DNA from: an uncultured Flavobacteriales bacterium
Lineage (GTDB): Bacteria > Bacteroidota > Bacteroidia > Flavobacteriales > Schleiferiaceae
Assembly (NCBI GenBank): GCA_903821715.1
Contig: CAIJMB010000100.1
Span: forward strand, 1-9,494
Length of the DNA stretch: 9,494 nt
Reading direction: 5' to 3'
The notes under the pieces are model-generated. The model saw only the letters and a list, made by a program, of their open reading frames with translations, ran no database searches and was not told the origin of the DNA. Shown here in pieces: positions 1 through 6,291 of this stretch (position 1 is the first letter of the stretch; the number at the start of each line of letters is the position of its first letter). The translations under genes and the position numbers were made by a program.

Positions 1-1
1 C

Positions 2-742
2 CTCGACGGCCTCGAGTGGATGCGCGGCAAGTACCGACCCGCCGTGCAGCGCTACCTCAAGTGGGCCGAGCGCACTGCGGCACTCTCTGCAGACCTCCTC
101 GTCGCCGACCACCCCGAAATGGCGCGCTACGCGGCCCGCTACCCAAAGCCCTGCACCGAAATTGCGTACGGCGTCGACGATCCTAAAACGGCTGGCGAAC
201 TCGACCCCTCGCTGGGCCTCCAGCCCGGTGGCTACGTACTCATCATTGCCCGATTGGTTCCTGAAAACCATGTCCTGGTGGCCGCCAAGGCGCTGAGCCC
301 CGTGGCACCCGTGGTGGTGGTGGGCCCATTCAGCAACCCTGAGGGTCGCGCCCTTCAGCAGCTGCCGAACGTACATCTTTTGGGTGGCATATTCGACGCG
401 GGCTTGCTCGACAGTTTGCGCGCCCACTGCGGGCTGTACATCCACGGGCATTCGGCGGGCGGAACCAATCCCGGCCTTCTTCAAGCCATGGCCGCCAGCT
501 GCGCGATTGCCGCCCACGACAATGCTTTCAATCGCGGAATTTTAGGCGATTCCGCCCACTATTTTACCACGGAAGGCGCCCGCGAGCAGCTCACGCACGC
601 TTGGACGCAGCGCGCGACCCTGACGCGCGACCACCGCGCGACCCTTGACCGCGGATACCGTTGGCCCGTGATCGTGGATCAGTACGATTCAACCTTAACC
701 CACATGTCGGCGCAAGTTGATTTGGAAATTTTTAAAAAGTAA
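2..742 (+). CDS. Family 4 glycosyltransferase, DUF1972 type, 5'-truncated by window edge
   Basis: C-terminal part of a GT-B glycosyltransferase that would move a sugar (rhamnose in characterised relatives) from a nucleotide donor onto a growing surface polysaccharide on the cytoplasmic side. The frame is open to the left edge and reads LDGLEW before the first ATG at position 20, a typical internal DUF1972 segment, so that Met is internal. Numbering from it: the end of the N-terminal domain (residues 1-55, SADLLVADHPEMARY), the linker and first donor-domain strand (YVLIIARLVPEN, 72-83), and the donor-binding segment IHGHSAGGTNPGLLQAMA (141-158), then AHDNAFNR and LGDSAHYF. The family usually has LLEAM where this protein has LLQAM (Gln155, codon 482-484), so the donor-ribose Glu of the EX7E-like motif is missing. 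A polyprenyl sugar-phosphate transferase lies about 1.4 kb away. Family assignment is firm; the sugar is unknown. Confidence 0.88.
   Translation, partial: LDGLEWMRGKYRPAVQRYLKWAERTAALSADLLVADHPEMARYAARYPKPCTEIAYGVDDPKTAGELDPSLGLQPGGYVLIIARLVPENHVLVAAKALSPVAPVVVVGPFSNPEGRALQQLPNVHLLGGIFDAGLLDSLRAHCGLYIHGHSAGGTNPGLLQAMAASCAIAAHDNAFNRGILGDSAHYFTTEGAREQLTHAWTQRATLTRDHRATLDRGYRWPVIVDQYDSTLTHMSAQVDLEIFKK
612..643 (+). repeat. Three copies of GCGCGACC inside the glycosyltransferase gene
   Basis: The 8-mer GCGCGACC occurs at 612-619, 625-632 and 636-643. In protein it gives RATLTRDHRATLDR (residues 198-211), in a helical stretch near the C-terminus where such transferases vary. The unequal spacing (13 and 11 bases) argues against a recent clean tandem duplication. 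It may only reflect Arg-rich coding in GC-rich DNA. Confidence 0.4.
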
Positions 743-765
743 ATTAGCATCAATTTTTCACTAAA

Positions 766-2100
766 ATGGACCAATCTAGGTTTTTGATTTCCATCATACT
801 ACTGCTCTCCTTTCTAGGTAGCAATCTCAATGCTCAAACGACTGCAGTCGTGCTCCGCCCGGGGCCTGGAACGAACCAAGACGCCATGATAGTAGACGTG
901 TTTCCTACAAACAATTACAGTACCCACGAAGACGCTACTATATCTAAATGGACTGCAGGAGGCACGCCCTCAACCAAGAGGTTTTTTATTAAGTTCGACT
1001 ATTCAAGCATTCCGGTCAGCTCCATCGACAGCGCCAAACTCTTTTGGTACTGCAATACTGTTTCTACATCTCATGGCGGAATCCATACTGGTCAAAATGA
1101 CTTTTCAGTATACAATGTAGCTTCGGCATGGACTCCAAGCACGGTAAACTGGTCCAATCAACCCGCGTTGAGCAGTTTAAACACTGTAAGTGTACTTCAA
1201 TCTATTAGCAACACCCAAGATTACGTGATTGATGTAACACCCATTGTGAACGACCATCTTTCTTCAGGCGTCAATTTTGGATTCGGCATGAAACTCAATG
1301 ACGAAACCCCCTACCGATCAGTCGTATGTTCATCTGGTGACCACCCCGACCCCAACAAACGTCCCAAGCTCGTAGTATACTACAGCTGCGTCCAAGGTTC
1401 GCCACAATTCAACCACACCAAAGTGACTGCACTACAAGTGAGCTTCTCTCCAGCTCCCAACCTAAATGCAGGTACCACGCACATGTGGAATTTCGGAGAC
1501 GGATACATGTCAACCCTGCCAAATCCAACCCACACCTATGCACTTCAAGGCAGCTACGCGGTGTGCCACACTGTAACTGACTCATGTGGCACCGCTACCA
1601 CGTGCGACACCATTAGTCTATGCGATAGTCTATCCTCGGCCTGGAATCATACTAATACCGGATTAACGGTACAATTCACCAGCGTAAACCAGACCGCATC
1701 TAGTTACGATTGGGACTTTGGTGATGGATATAGTGCGACTTTGCCAAACCCGGTACACACTTATACCACTTTTGGACTATACCAAGCATGTTTGACTGCG
1801 AGTGATTCGTGCGGAACGTATACAACGTGCTCAGTCCTTGAACTCAATGGTATTGGAATGCATGAGTCGAATAGCACTAAACTGTTTCTTCAGCCAATCC
1901 CCGCCCAAGATTTTGTTCAAATCAGCGGAATTTCATCTGATACTCATGTTAAAATTCAGCTGAAGTCAGCCACTGGACAACTAGTTCGTGTTGTTGAAAA
2001 TTCCTCAGTTATCAATTTAGCAAACGTCCCTTCTGGCATGTACCTCATTGATATAGAGTTTCATGGGACTGTTCACCACTTCAAAATTTTGAAGCACTGA
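766..2100 (+). CDS. Secreted DNRLRE-PKD-PKD protein with type IX secretion sorting domain
   Basis: Predicted exported surface protein of 444 residues. Residues 1-23 are a Sec signal peptide (hydrophobic ISIILLLSFLG; cleavage likely after LNA, leaving Gln24). Residues about 25-206 resemble the DNRLRE beta-sandwich found in extracellular glycan-associated proteins (RFFIKFDYSSIPVSSIDSAKL, then VNWSNQPA, DVTPIV and a closing KLVVYY strand). Two PKD domains follow (about 207-286 and 287-360), with WNFGDG at 241 and WDFGDG at 316, each carrying a set of Cys residues. Residues about 371-444 match a T9SS type A C-terminal domain: PIPAQDF, GQLVRVV, then SGMYLIDI and the basic end FKILKH. It would cross the outer membrane by T9SS and lose the CTD, possibly becoming anchored to A-LPS-like glycan. 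No catalytic domain is visible, so adhesion or binding is a guess. The start has an A-rich leader and no Shine-Dalgarno. GC is clearly lower than in the flanking genes. Confidence 0.9.
   Translation: MDQSRFLISIILLLSFLGSNLNAQTTAVVLRPGPGTNQDAMIVDVFPTNNYSTHEDATISKWTAGGTPSTKRFFIKFDYSSIPVSSIDSAKLFWYCNTVSTSHGGIHTGQNDFSVYNVASAWTPSTVNWSNQPALSSLNTVSVLQSISNTQDYVIDVTPIVNDHLSSGVNFGFGMKLNDETPYRSVVCSSGDHPDPNKRPKLVVYYSCVQGSPQFNHTKVTALQVSFSPAPNLNAGTTHMWNFGDGYMSTLPNPTHTYALQGSYAVCHTVTDSCGTATTCDTISLCDSLSSAWNHTNTGLTVQFTSVNQTASSYDWDFGDGYSATLPNPVHTYTTFGLYQACLTASDSCGTYTTCSVLELNGIGMHESNSTKLFLQPIPAQDFVQISGISSDTHVKIQLKSATGQLVRVVENSSVINLANVPSGMYLIDIEFHGTVHHFKILKH
1384..1845 (+). repeat. Tandem PKD domain duplication within the secreted protein gene
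   Basis: Two adjacent units encode PKD domains that share FGDGY, TLPNP, HTY and DSCGT plus TC at matching positions (residues 243-280 and 318-355). At DNA level the similarity is strongest around 1490-1540 and 1715-1765, but third positions have largely diverged. This is an old internal duplication rather than a recent one. Confidence 0.7.
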
Positions 2101-2118
2101 ATACTTCGTTCATAGTGC
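2094..2118. terminator. Weak hairpin in the convergent gap between the secreted protein gene and the transferase gene
   Basis: GCACT (2094-2098) pairs with AGTGC (2114-2118), and the inner GAA (2099-2101) pairs with TTC (2109-2111), leaving a two-base bulge and a TACTTCG loop. It overlaps the stop codon at 2098-2100 and sits between two convergent genes 25 bp apart, where a bidirectional terminator would make sense. There is no T-tract on either side and the stem is short, so this is only a candidate. Confidence 0.25.
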
Positions 2119-2125
2119 AATAGGC

Positions 2126-3433
2126 TTACACCCAACCCCGCGCCCGTAGCAGCGTAGCCAGCATGATTTTGAGGTCGAGTGCCACCGACCAGTGCTCGAC
2201 GTAGTAGACGTCGGCTTTGACGCGCTCAGCCATTGAGGTTTCGTCGGTGTGGCCGTGCAGCCCGCGTGCTTGGGCGAGACCGGTGATTCCGGGGCGTACC
2301 CAATGGCGGATTCCGTAGCCCCGAACCGCGTCGGCGTAGCGCTGCGTGTCGCTTTCCATGTGGGGGCGCGGTCCGACGAGACTCATGTCGCCGCGAAGGA
2401 CGTTCCAGAGTTGGGGCAGCTCGTCGAGGTGGCTCGTACGCAACCAAGGGTGCAGCACCCGCGCATCGCCGGGAACCGCCTGCAGGTCCGAATGCGACGT
2501 GGCGTCCATGCTGCGGAACTTCCAAATCGTGAAGGGCTCGCCTTTGTATCCGTAGCGCACCTGCGCAAACAGTACGGGGCCACGGCTCCGTTGGCGCACC
2601 CAAAGCGCAATCAGTGCCATCATCGGCGCGAGCAGCATCAATGCTATGGCGGAACCCAGCACATCAACACCCCGCTTCACCGTGGGCGCCCAACCCGAAG
2701 CCAAGGGCTCGCGGCGCCAGTCCAGCAGCAGAACGTTGCCCAGGGCGGACCACTGGGTGCGCGACGCGGGCAACGCAGCCAGGTCCGGAACCACACGCAA
2801 GCGGAGCCCGCGGGTTTCAGCCGCATCGAGTTCGGCCAGCACCCGGTCCGGGGTCAACCAAAGTTCGGCGGCATCCGAATCAACCCCGTCGAGGGATTCC
2901 ACGGTCCCCAACCAGCGGTAGCCATAGTCGGGGCGTTCGGCCAATTCGCGTGCGATGAGGTCCCACATCGGCGACGCGCCGAGGCCTTGGACGCCGACGA
3001 GTCCGATTCCGCGCCGAAACCGAGAGCGGCCCGCCTGAACAAAGGCGACGCGAAGCAGGGCCCCAAGGCTGAGGTACGAGGTAAAGATTCCGACCAAAAA
3101 CACACGAGAATACACGTAGGTTTTGAGGGACACCACCAGGAGCGCGGTCAAGGCGAGCAGCAGGCCCGTCTGGCGCACGAAGCGGGCGACGACCGTGCGA
3201 AGCTCAACGCCCACGGCGAGCTGGTAGGGCTGACCCACCCAGCCGAGCAGGAACCAAAAGATTCCAAGCCACTGTGCCAGACGCAGGTAGTGGTCAAAGT
3301 AGGCAGGGTTTTCGGCTTGAAGGTCGCCGAACCGCAGGGCGACTCCGCCCCAAAAGAGGACGGCGAGCAGCGCTCCATCGGCGATGCGCAAGCCAAGTTC
3401 GCGCTGGCGGGCATTTTGGGAACGGTATTCCAT
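2126..3433 (-). CDS. Polyprenyl-phosphate sugar-phosphate transferase (WcaJ/WbaP-type, exopolysaccharide initiation)
   Basis: Inner-membrane enzyme that transfers a sugar-1-phosphate from a UDP-sugar to undecaprenyl phosphate, the first step of a capsule, exopolysaccharide or O-antigen unit. The 435 residues start with four hydrophobic spans (about 17-34, 52-70, 86-104, 109-131). A soluble Rossmann-like domain follows (about 140-250; GVQGLG at 147-152 and RVVPDLAAL), and it looks somewhat reduced. The catalytic bacterial sugar transferase domain starts at KRGVDV (253) with the re-entrant helix at about 255-279. It shows WKFRSM (304-309), LDELPQLWNVLRGDMS with the expected Asp337-Glu338 pair, LVGPRP (352-357) and RPGITGLAQ (380-388), so it appears intact. 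Divergent from recG; convergent with the secreted protein gene. Antisense reading frames across it are shadows. Sugar specificity cannot be read from sequence. Confidence 0.94.
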   Translation of the reverse strand: MEYRSQNARQRELGLRIADGALLAVLFWGGVALRFGDLQAENPAYFDHYLRLAQWLGIFWFLLGWVGQPYQLAVGVELRTVVARFVRQTGLLLALTALLVVSLKTYVYSRVFLVGIFTSYLSLGALLRVAFVQAGRSRFRRGIGLVGVQGLGASPMWDLIARELAERPDYGYRWLGTVESLDGVDSDAAELWLTPDRVLAELDAAETRGLRLRVVPDLAALPASRTQWSALGNVLLLDWRREPLASGWAPTVKRGVDVLGSAIALMLLAPMMALIALWVRQRSRGPVLFAQVRYGYKGEPFTIWKFRSMDATSHSDLQAVPGDARVLHPWLRTSHLDELPQLWNVLRGDMSLVGPRPHMESDTQRYADAVRGYGIRHWVRPGITGLAQARGLHGHTDETSMAERVKADVYYVEHWSVALDLKIMLATLLRARGWV

Positions 3434-3442
3434 AGCGACGGC

Positions 3443-3450
3443 GGAAGATA
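3443..3450 (-). promoter_or_regulatory. Possible -7 box for the sugar-phosphate transferase gene
   Basis: Read on the minus strand, TATCTTCC (3450 down to 3443) matches the first six positions of TAnnTTTG, nine bases before the ATG at 3433. The last two bases differ and I see no -33 TTTG upstream, so this is weak. Its position in the 32-bp gap between divergent start codons is its main support. Confidence 0.25.
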
Positions 3451-3454
3451 GCCC

Positions 3455-3462
3455 TATTTTTG
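3455..3462 (+). promoter_or_regulatory. Bacteroidota -7 promoter box for recG
   Basis: TATTTTTG is an exact match to TAnnTTTG and ends three bases before the ATG at 3466. With the usual distance from box to start site, transcription would begin at or next to the A of the ATG, giving a leaderless message. No convincing -33 TTTG is seen at the expected distance. The box also decides the start codon, because an in-frame TTG at 3460 lies within it. Confidence 0.6.
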
Positions 3463-3465
3463 GGT

Positions 3466-5568
3466 ATGTCCTCGCGCTGGCTCGACACCCCCCTCGCCTA
3501 CCTGAAAGGAATCGGTCCGTTACGGGCCGAAGCCCTTGCGGGCGACTTGGGTCTGCGCACGTTTGGGGATTTACTGGCGCACTACCCCTACCGCTACATC
3601 GACCGCAGCGTGGTGCTGCGCATTCGCGAGCTGCAGCCTGGTCCGGCAGAGGTTCAGGTTCGGGGTCTGCTGACGGGGGTGCAGACGGTCGGATCCGGAC
3701 CCAAACGCCGGCTGACCGCCCGACTGGTAGACGGCCCCGACGAGCTCGAATTGGTGTGGTTCAAGGGGCTTCGCTGGGTTGAGAAGGGCTTGCCTGTGGG
3801 CGAAGAGGTTATAGTGTTTGGCCGCGTGAACGCATTTAAAAACGGGTTGAACATAGCCCACCCCGAGGTCGAGCGTGCCTCGAGCCGACCCGCCGCTGCA
3901 GCGGGCCTGACCCCGATGTACTCGTCGACGGAACGACTTGGGTCGATGCAGCTGCACAGCCGAGGCTTCGCCGCAAAAATTGACGCGCTGCTCGAGGATC
4001 CGGCCCGCGACCGCAGCGACTGGATGCCCGAATCCTTGCGCGAAACCCAAAAGTGGCCGCGCCGCGAGGTGGCCGTGCACAGCATGCACCATCCGGAGTC
4101 GCCCCAAGCCCTCGCTGCCGCCCGCAACCGCCTCGCGTTTGAAGAGCTCTTTCTCGACCAGTTGCTTTTTGCCTACCAGCGCCTACAGCAGGGGCGCGGC
4201 AGAGCTGGACACCGTTTTGCCAGTGTGGGCACGCACCTGACCAAGTTTTATGAAGAAATTTTGCCCTTTCCGCTCACCGAAGCCCAAAAGCGGGTGGTGC
4301 GCGAAATCCGCCGCGACATGGGGTCGGGAGGCGCCATGAACCGCCTCGTTCAGGGAGATGTGGGGTCGGGCAAGACCCTCGTGGCATTCATGGCGATGCT
4401 CCTTGCCGTGGACAACGGATTTCAGGCGGCGCTGATGGCTCCGACCGAGATTTTGGCCCAACAGCACGCGCGGTCGCTCGAAAATTGGGCCGAGCCCCTC
4501 GGGCTGCGCGTGGCGCTGCTGACCGGAAGTGTCAAAGGTTCCGCCCGCAAGCAACTGCTGGCTGATCTGGCCGATGGCAGCTTGCACCTTTTGGTTGGAA
4601 CCCACGCGCTGATTGAGGACCCCGTCGTATTTCACAACCTTGGACTCGCGGTGGTCGACGAGCAGCACCGTTTTGGCGTGGCCCAGCGCGCACGGCTGCT
4701 GGCCAAAAACCGCCCCGGCCCGCACATGCTGGTGATGACGGCGACGCCGATTCCACGAACGCTGGCGATGAGCCTGTACGGAGACCTTGAGCAGTCGGTG
4801 ATCGACGAGCTGCCGCCGGGGCGCAAACCGATTCAAACGCTGCACCGCACCGATGCCAACCGTCTGGCGCTATGGAGTTTTCTCAAAAAAGAAATCGCGC
4901 TGGGGCGGCAAGTGTACATGGTGTACCCGCTGATCGAGGAATCCGAAAAGCTCGACTACAAGGATTTGATGGACGGCTACGAAAGCGTGTGCCGCGATTT
5001 TCCGCAGCCCGAATACCAAGTCAGCATTGTGCACGGCCGCATGCGCCCCGAGGACAAAGAATGGGAGATGGGGCGGTTTGCCCGCGGCGAAACCCACATC
5101 ATGGTGGCCACCACGGTGATTGAAGTGGGGGTAAACGTTCCGAACGCGTCGGTGATGGTGATCGAGAACGCCGAGCGCTTCGGACTCAGCCAGCTGCACC
5201 AGCTGCGCGGACGCGTGGGCCGGGGTGCCGAGCAGTCGTACTGCGTACTGATGACCTCGTCGAAACTTAGCGACGACGCAGTAACCCGAATCGAGACCAT
5301 GGTGCGCACGAACGACGGATTCGAAATTGCCGACGTCGACCTGCAGCTGCGCGGCCCGGGCGACCTTATGGGCACCCGCCAGTCTGGGGTGATGGAGTAC
5401 AAGCTCGCCAACTTGGTGCACGATGGCCCCCTGGTCGAGTGGGCGCGCCGCGCCGCCGCCCGCATTGTGGACGAGGATTCACAGCTCGAACAGCCCGAGC
5501 ACGCGGCCCTAAGAGCGCGGTTTAGCGACTATGCCCGGGGCCGAATGGTCTGGGGTCGAATCGCCTAG
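3466..5568 (+). CDS. recG: ATP-dependent DNA helicase RecG
   Basis: Branch-migration helicase that rewinds and regresses stalled replication forks and processes D-loops, R-loops and Holliday junctions. The 700 residues (start at ATG 3466) fit the usual RecG length of about 690-700. The N-terminal wedge/OB domain begins with LAYLKGIGPLRAEAL and covers roughly the first 260 residues. The helicase core has TEAQKRVV, Walker A GDVGSGKT (297-304), the RecG-type Walker B box DEQHRFGV (from 398), TATPIPRT (425-432), and the second helicase domain with TTVIEVGVNVPNA, QLHQLRGRVGR (arginine-finger region near 579-586) and the C-terminal RGPGDLMGTRQSG signature. All key motifs are intact. An in-frame TTG six bases upstream is unlikely as a start because it sits in the promoter box. 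Divergent from the sugar-phosphate transferase; 68 bp precede the next gene. Base composition fits a native core gene. Confidence 0.98.
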   Translation: MSSRWLDTPLAYLKGIGPLRAEALAGDLGLRTFGDLLAHYPYRYIDRSVVLRIRELQPGPAEVQVRGLLTGVQTVGSGPKRRLTARLVDGPDELELVWFKGLRWVEKGLPVGEEVIVFGRVNAFKNGLNIAHPEVERASSRPAAAAGLTPMYSSTERLGSMQLHSRGFAAKIDALLEDPARDRSDWMPESLRETQKWPRREVAVHSMHHPESPQALAAARNRLAFEELFLDQLLFAYQRLQQGRGRAGHRFASVGTHLTKFYEEILPFPLTEAQKRVVREIRRDMGSGGAMNRLVQGDVGSGKTLVAFMAMLLAVDNGFQAALMAPTEILAQQHARSLENWAEPLGLRVALLTGSVKGSARKQLLADLADGSLHLLVGTHALIEDPVVFHNLGLAVVDEQHRFGVAQRARLLAKNRPGPHMLVMTATPIPRTLAMSLYGDLEQSVIDELPPGRKPIQTLHRTDANRLALWSFLKKEIALGRQVYMVYPLIEESEKLDYKDLMDGYESVCRDFPQPEYQVSIVHGRMRPEDKEWEMGRFARGETHIMVATTVIEVGVNVPNASVMVIENAERFGLSQLHQLRGRVGRGAEQSYCVLMTSSKLSDDAVTRIETMVRTNDGFEIADVDLQLRGPGDLMGTRQSGVMEYKLANLVHDGPLVEWARRAAARIVDEDSQLEQPEHAALRARFSDYARGRMVWGRIA

Positions 5569-5623
5569 AACGGCGCCTTGAAGTAATATCAGTTTGGCTC
5601 AATTCCTGCGTTCCGTACGGGCG

Positions 5624-5631
5624 TATCTTTA
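5624..5631 (+). promoter_or_regulatory. Probable -7 promoter box for the DedA/VTT-type gene
   Basis: TATCTTTA matches TAnnTTTG except at the last base and ends five bases before the ATG at 5637. A TTTG lies at 5593-5596, but its 27-base distance is longer than the usual 19-21, so no good -33 partner is present. Its placement repeats the pattern at recG and pheT and supports this start codon. Confidence 0.45.
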
Positions 5632-5636
5632 GTCCG

Positions 5637-6272
5637 ATGAAGCCTCGACTGCACCTGCCCAGACCAAAAATTCGCCCATTTTGGCGCTCGGTGCATCTTA
5701 CCCATCGATTGTACAAAATCACAGGAGGCTACACCTACATGCGCAAGGGGGCCCGGCAACTTCTCTTTGCCCTTGCATTGCTTATTGGCGTTCTGTGGGC
5801 AGTAAACAACTATGTAATTGATATTCAAGCACTCACAGAGCGATTCACAAATGAAGTTCACTGGAGTCTCGTCTACCTTACACTGTTCGTCTCTGAAATT
5901 GTGGTGGGAATACTGCCTGCGGACCTATTCATCATCTGGAGTCAATCCCAACCCATGCCATGGCTTAGTATTGCGGCTTTGAGTGGCATATCATATGCTT
6001 CGGGTAACATTAGCTACTGGGTCGGGCGACGGCTTCACCGCAATCCAAAAATCCACCGTTGGGTTCATGTCAACTACGCTACGTTGTTCAATCCACTTCG
6101 TCGATTTGGAGGTATCTTGATCGTGGTGGCAGCGCTTACCCCCTTGAGTTTTCCGGCCGCCAGCACCGTTGCCGGAATGGTGCAGTTCCCCGCCCGTTGG
6201 TACCGGATTTATGCATTGAGCATCATTGTGCGCTACTTTTTGTTTGCGGCCATAATTTTCGGCCTCGTCTAG
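5637..6272 (+). CDS. DedA/VTT-family (SNARE-associated) integral membrane protein
   Basis: Polytopic inner-membrane protein of 211 residues. About five hydrophobic segments are visible (near 40-57, 76-100, 109-130, 157-178, 187-210). The segment SEIVVGILPADLF (86-98) and GNISYWVGRRLHR (123-135) resemble the acidic and basic signature regions of the DedA/VTT fold, and PLSFPAASTVAGM (169-181) replaces the classic RFIPG-type loop, closer to YqaA-like members. Known DedA proteins act in undecaprenyl-phosphate or phospholipid translocation and proton-coupled transport; whether this one does is inference. Nearby undecaprenyl-dependent sugar transfer would fit but is not proof. The start at 5637 follows a promoter-like box. 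An alternative ATG at 5739 has AGGAGG ten bases ahead and would give 177 residues, but it would drop the residue 16-34 segment, which looks like part of the protein. GC is lower than in recG and pheT. Confidence 0.75.
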   Translation: MKPRLHLPRPKIRPFWRSVHLTHRLYKITGGYTYMRKGARQLLFALALLIGVLWAVNNYVIDIQALTERFTNEVHWSLVYLTLFVSEIVVGILPADLFIIWSQSQPMPWLSIAALSGISYASGNISYWVGRRLHRNPKIHRWVHVNYATLFNPLRRFGGILIVVAALTPLSFPAASTVAGMVQFPARWYRIYALSIIVRYFLFAAIIFGLV

Positions 6273-6287
6273 GGCGAACTACCTTTG
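6257..6287 (+). promoter_or_regulatory. Bacteroidota-type promoter for pheT
   Basis: TACCTTTG at 6280-6287 is an exact TAnnTTTG -7 box. TTTC at 6257-6260 is one mismatch from the -33 TTTG, and the 19-base gap between them is the expected spacing. The -33 part lies in the last codons of the upstream membrane protein gene, whose stop is at 6270-6272. The box ends four bases before the ATG at 6292, so the message would have almost no leader. This is the best-supported promoter in the window. Confidence 0.65.
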
Positions 6288-6291
6288 CGCT

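Noticed and set aside
20..22. ATG at 20 as the true start of the glycosyltransferase
   Set aside because: The frame is open to the window edge, and the preceding residues LDGLEW are a typical internal segment of the family, so the gene starts outside the window.
740..747. TAAATTAG as a -7 box for the secreted protein gene
   Set aside because: It resembles TAnnTTTG with one mismatch but overlaps the previous stop codon. The nearest TTTG (721-724) is only 15 bases upstream, and AT-rich DNA gives such matches easily.
2249..3451. 400-codon open frame antisense to the sugar-phosphate transferase
   Set aside because: It mirrors codons of a clearly conserved enzyme on the opposite strand. Its product has no recognisable domain, and long antisense frames are expected in GC-rich genes with few stop-complement codons.
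3460..3462. TTG as the recG start codon
   Set aside because: It falls inside the -7 box. The ATG six bases downstream matches the predicted transcript start and the normal RecG N-terminus.
4183..4845. 220-codon open frame antisense within recG
   Set aside because: It lies wholly over the conserved helicase motifs of recG and its product has no domain features. It is a coding shadow.
5589..5861. 90-codon minus-strand frame around the recG-DedA gap
   Set aside because: It covers the promoter and the start of a recognisable membrane protein on the other strand. Its product shows no domain and there is no promoter-like sequence in support.
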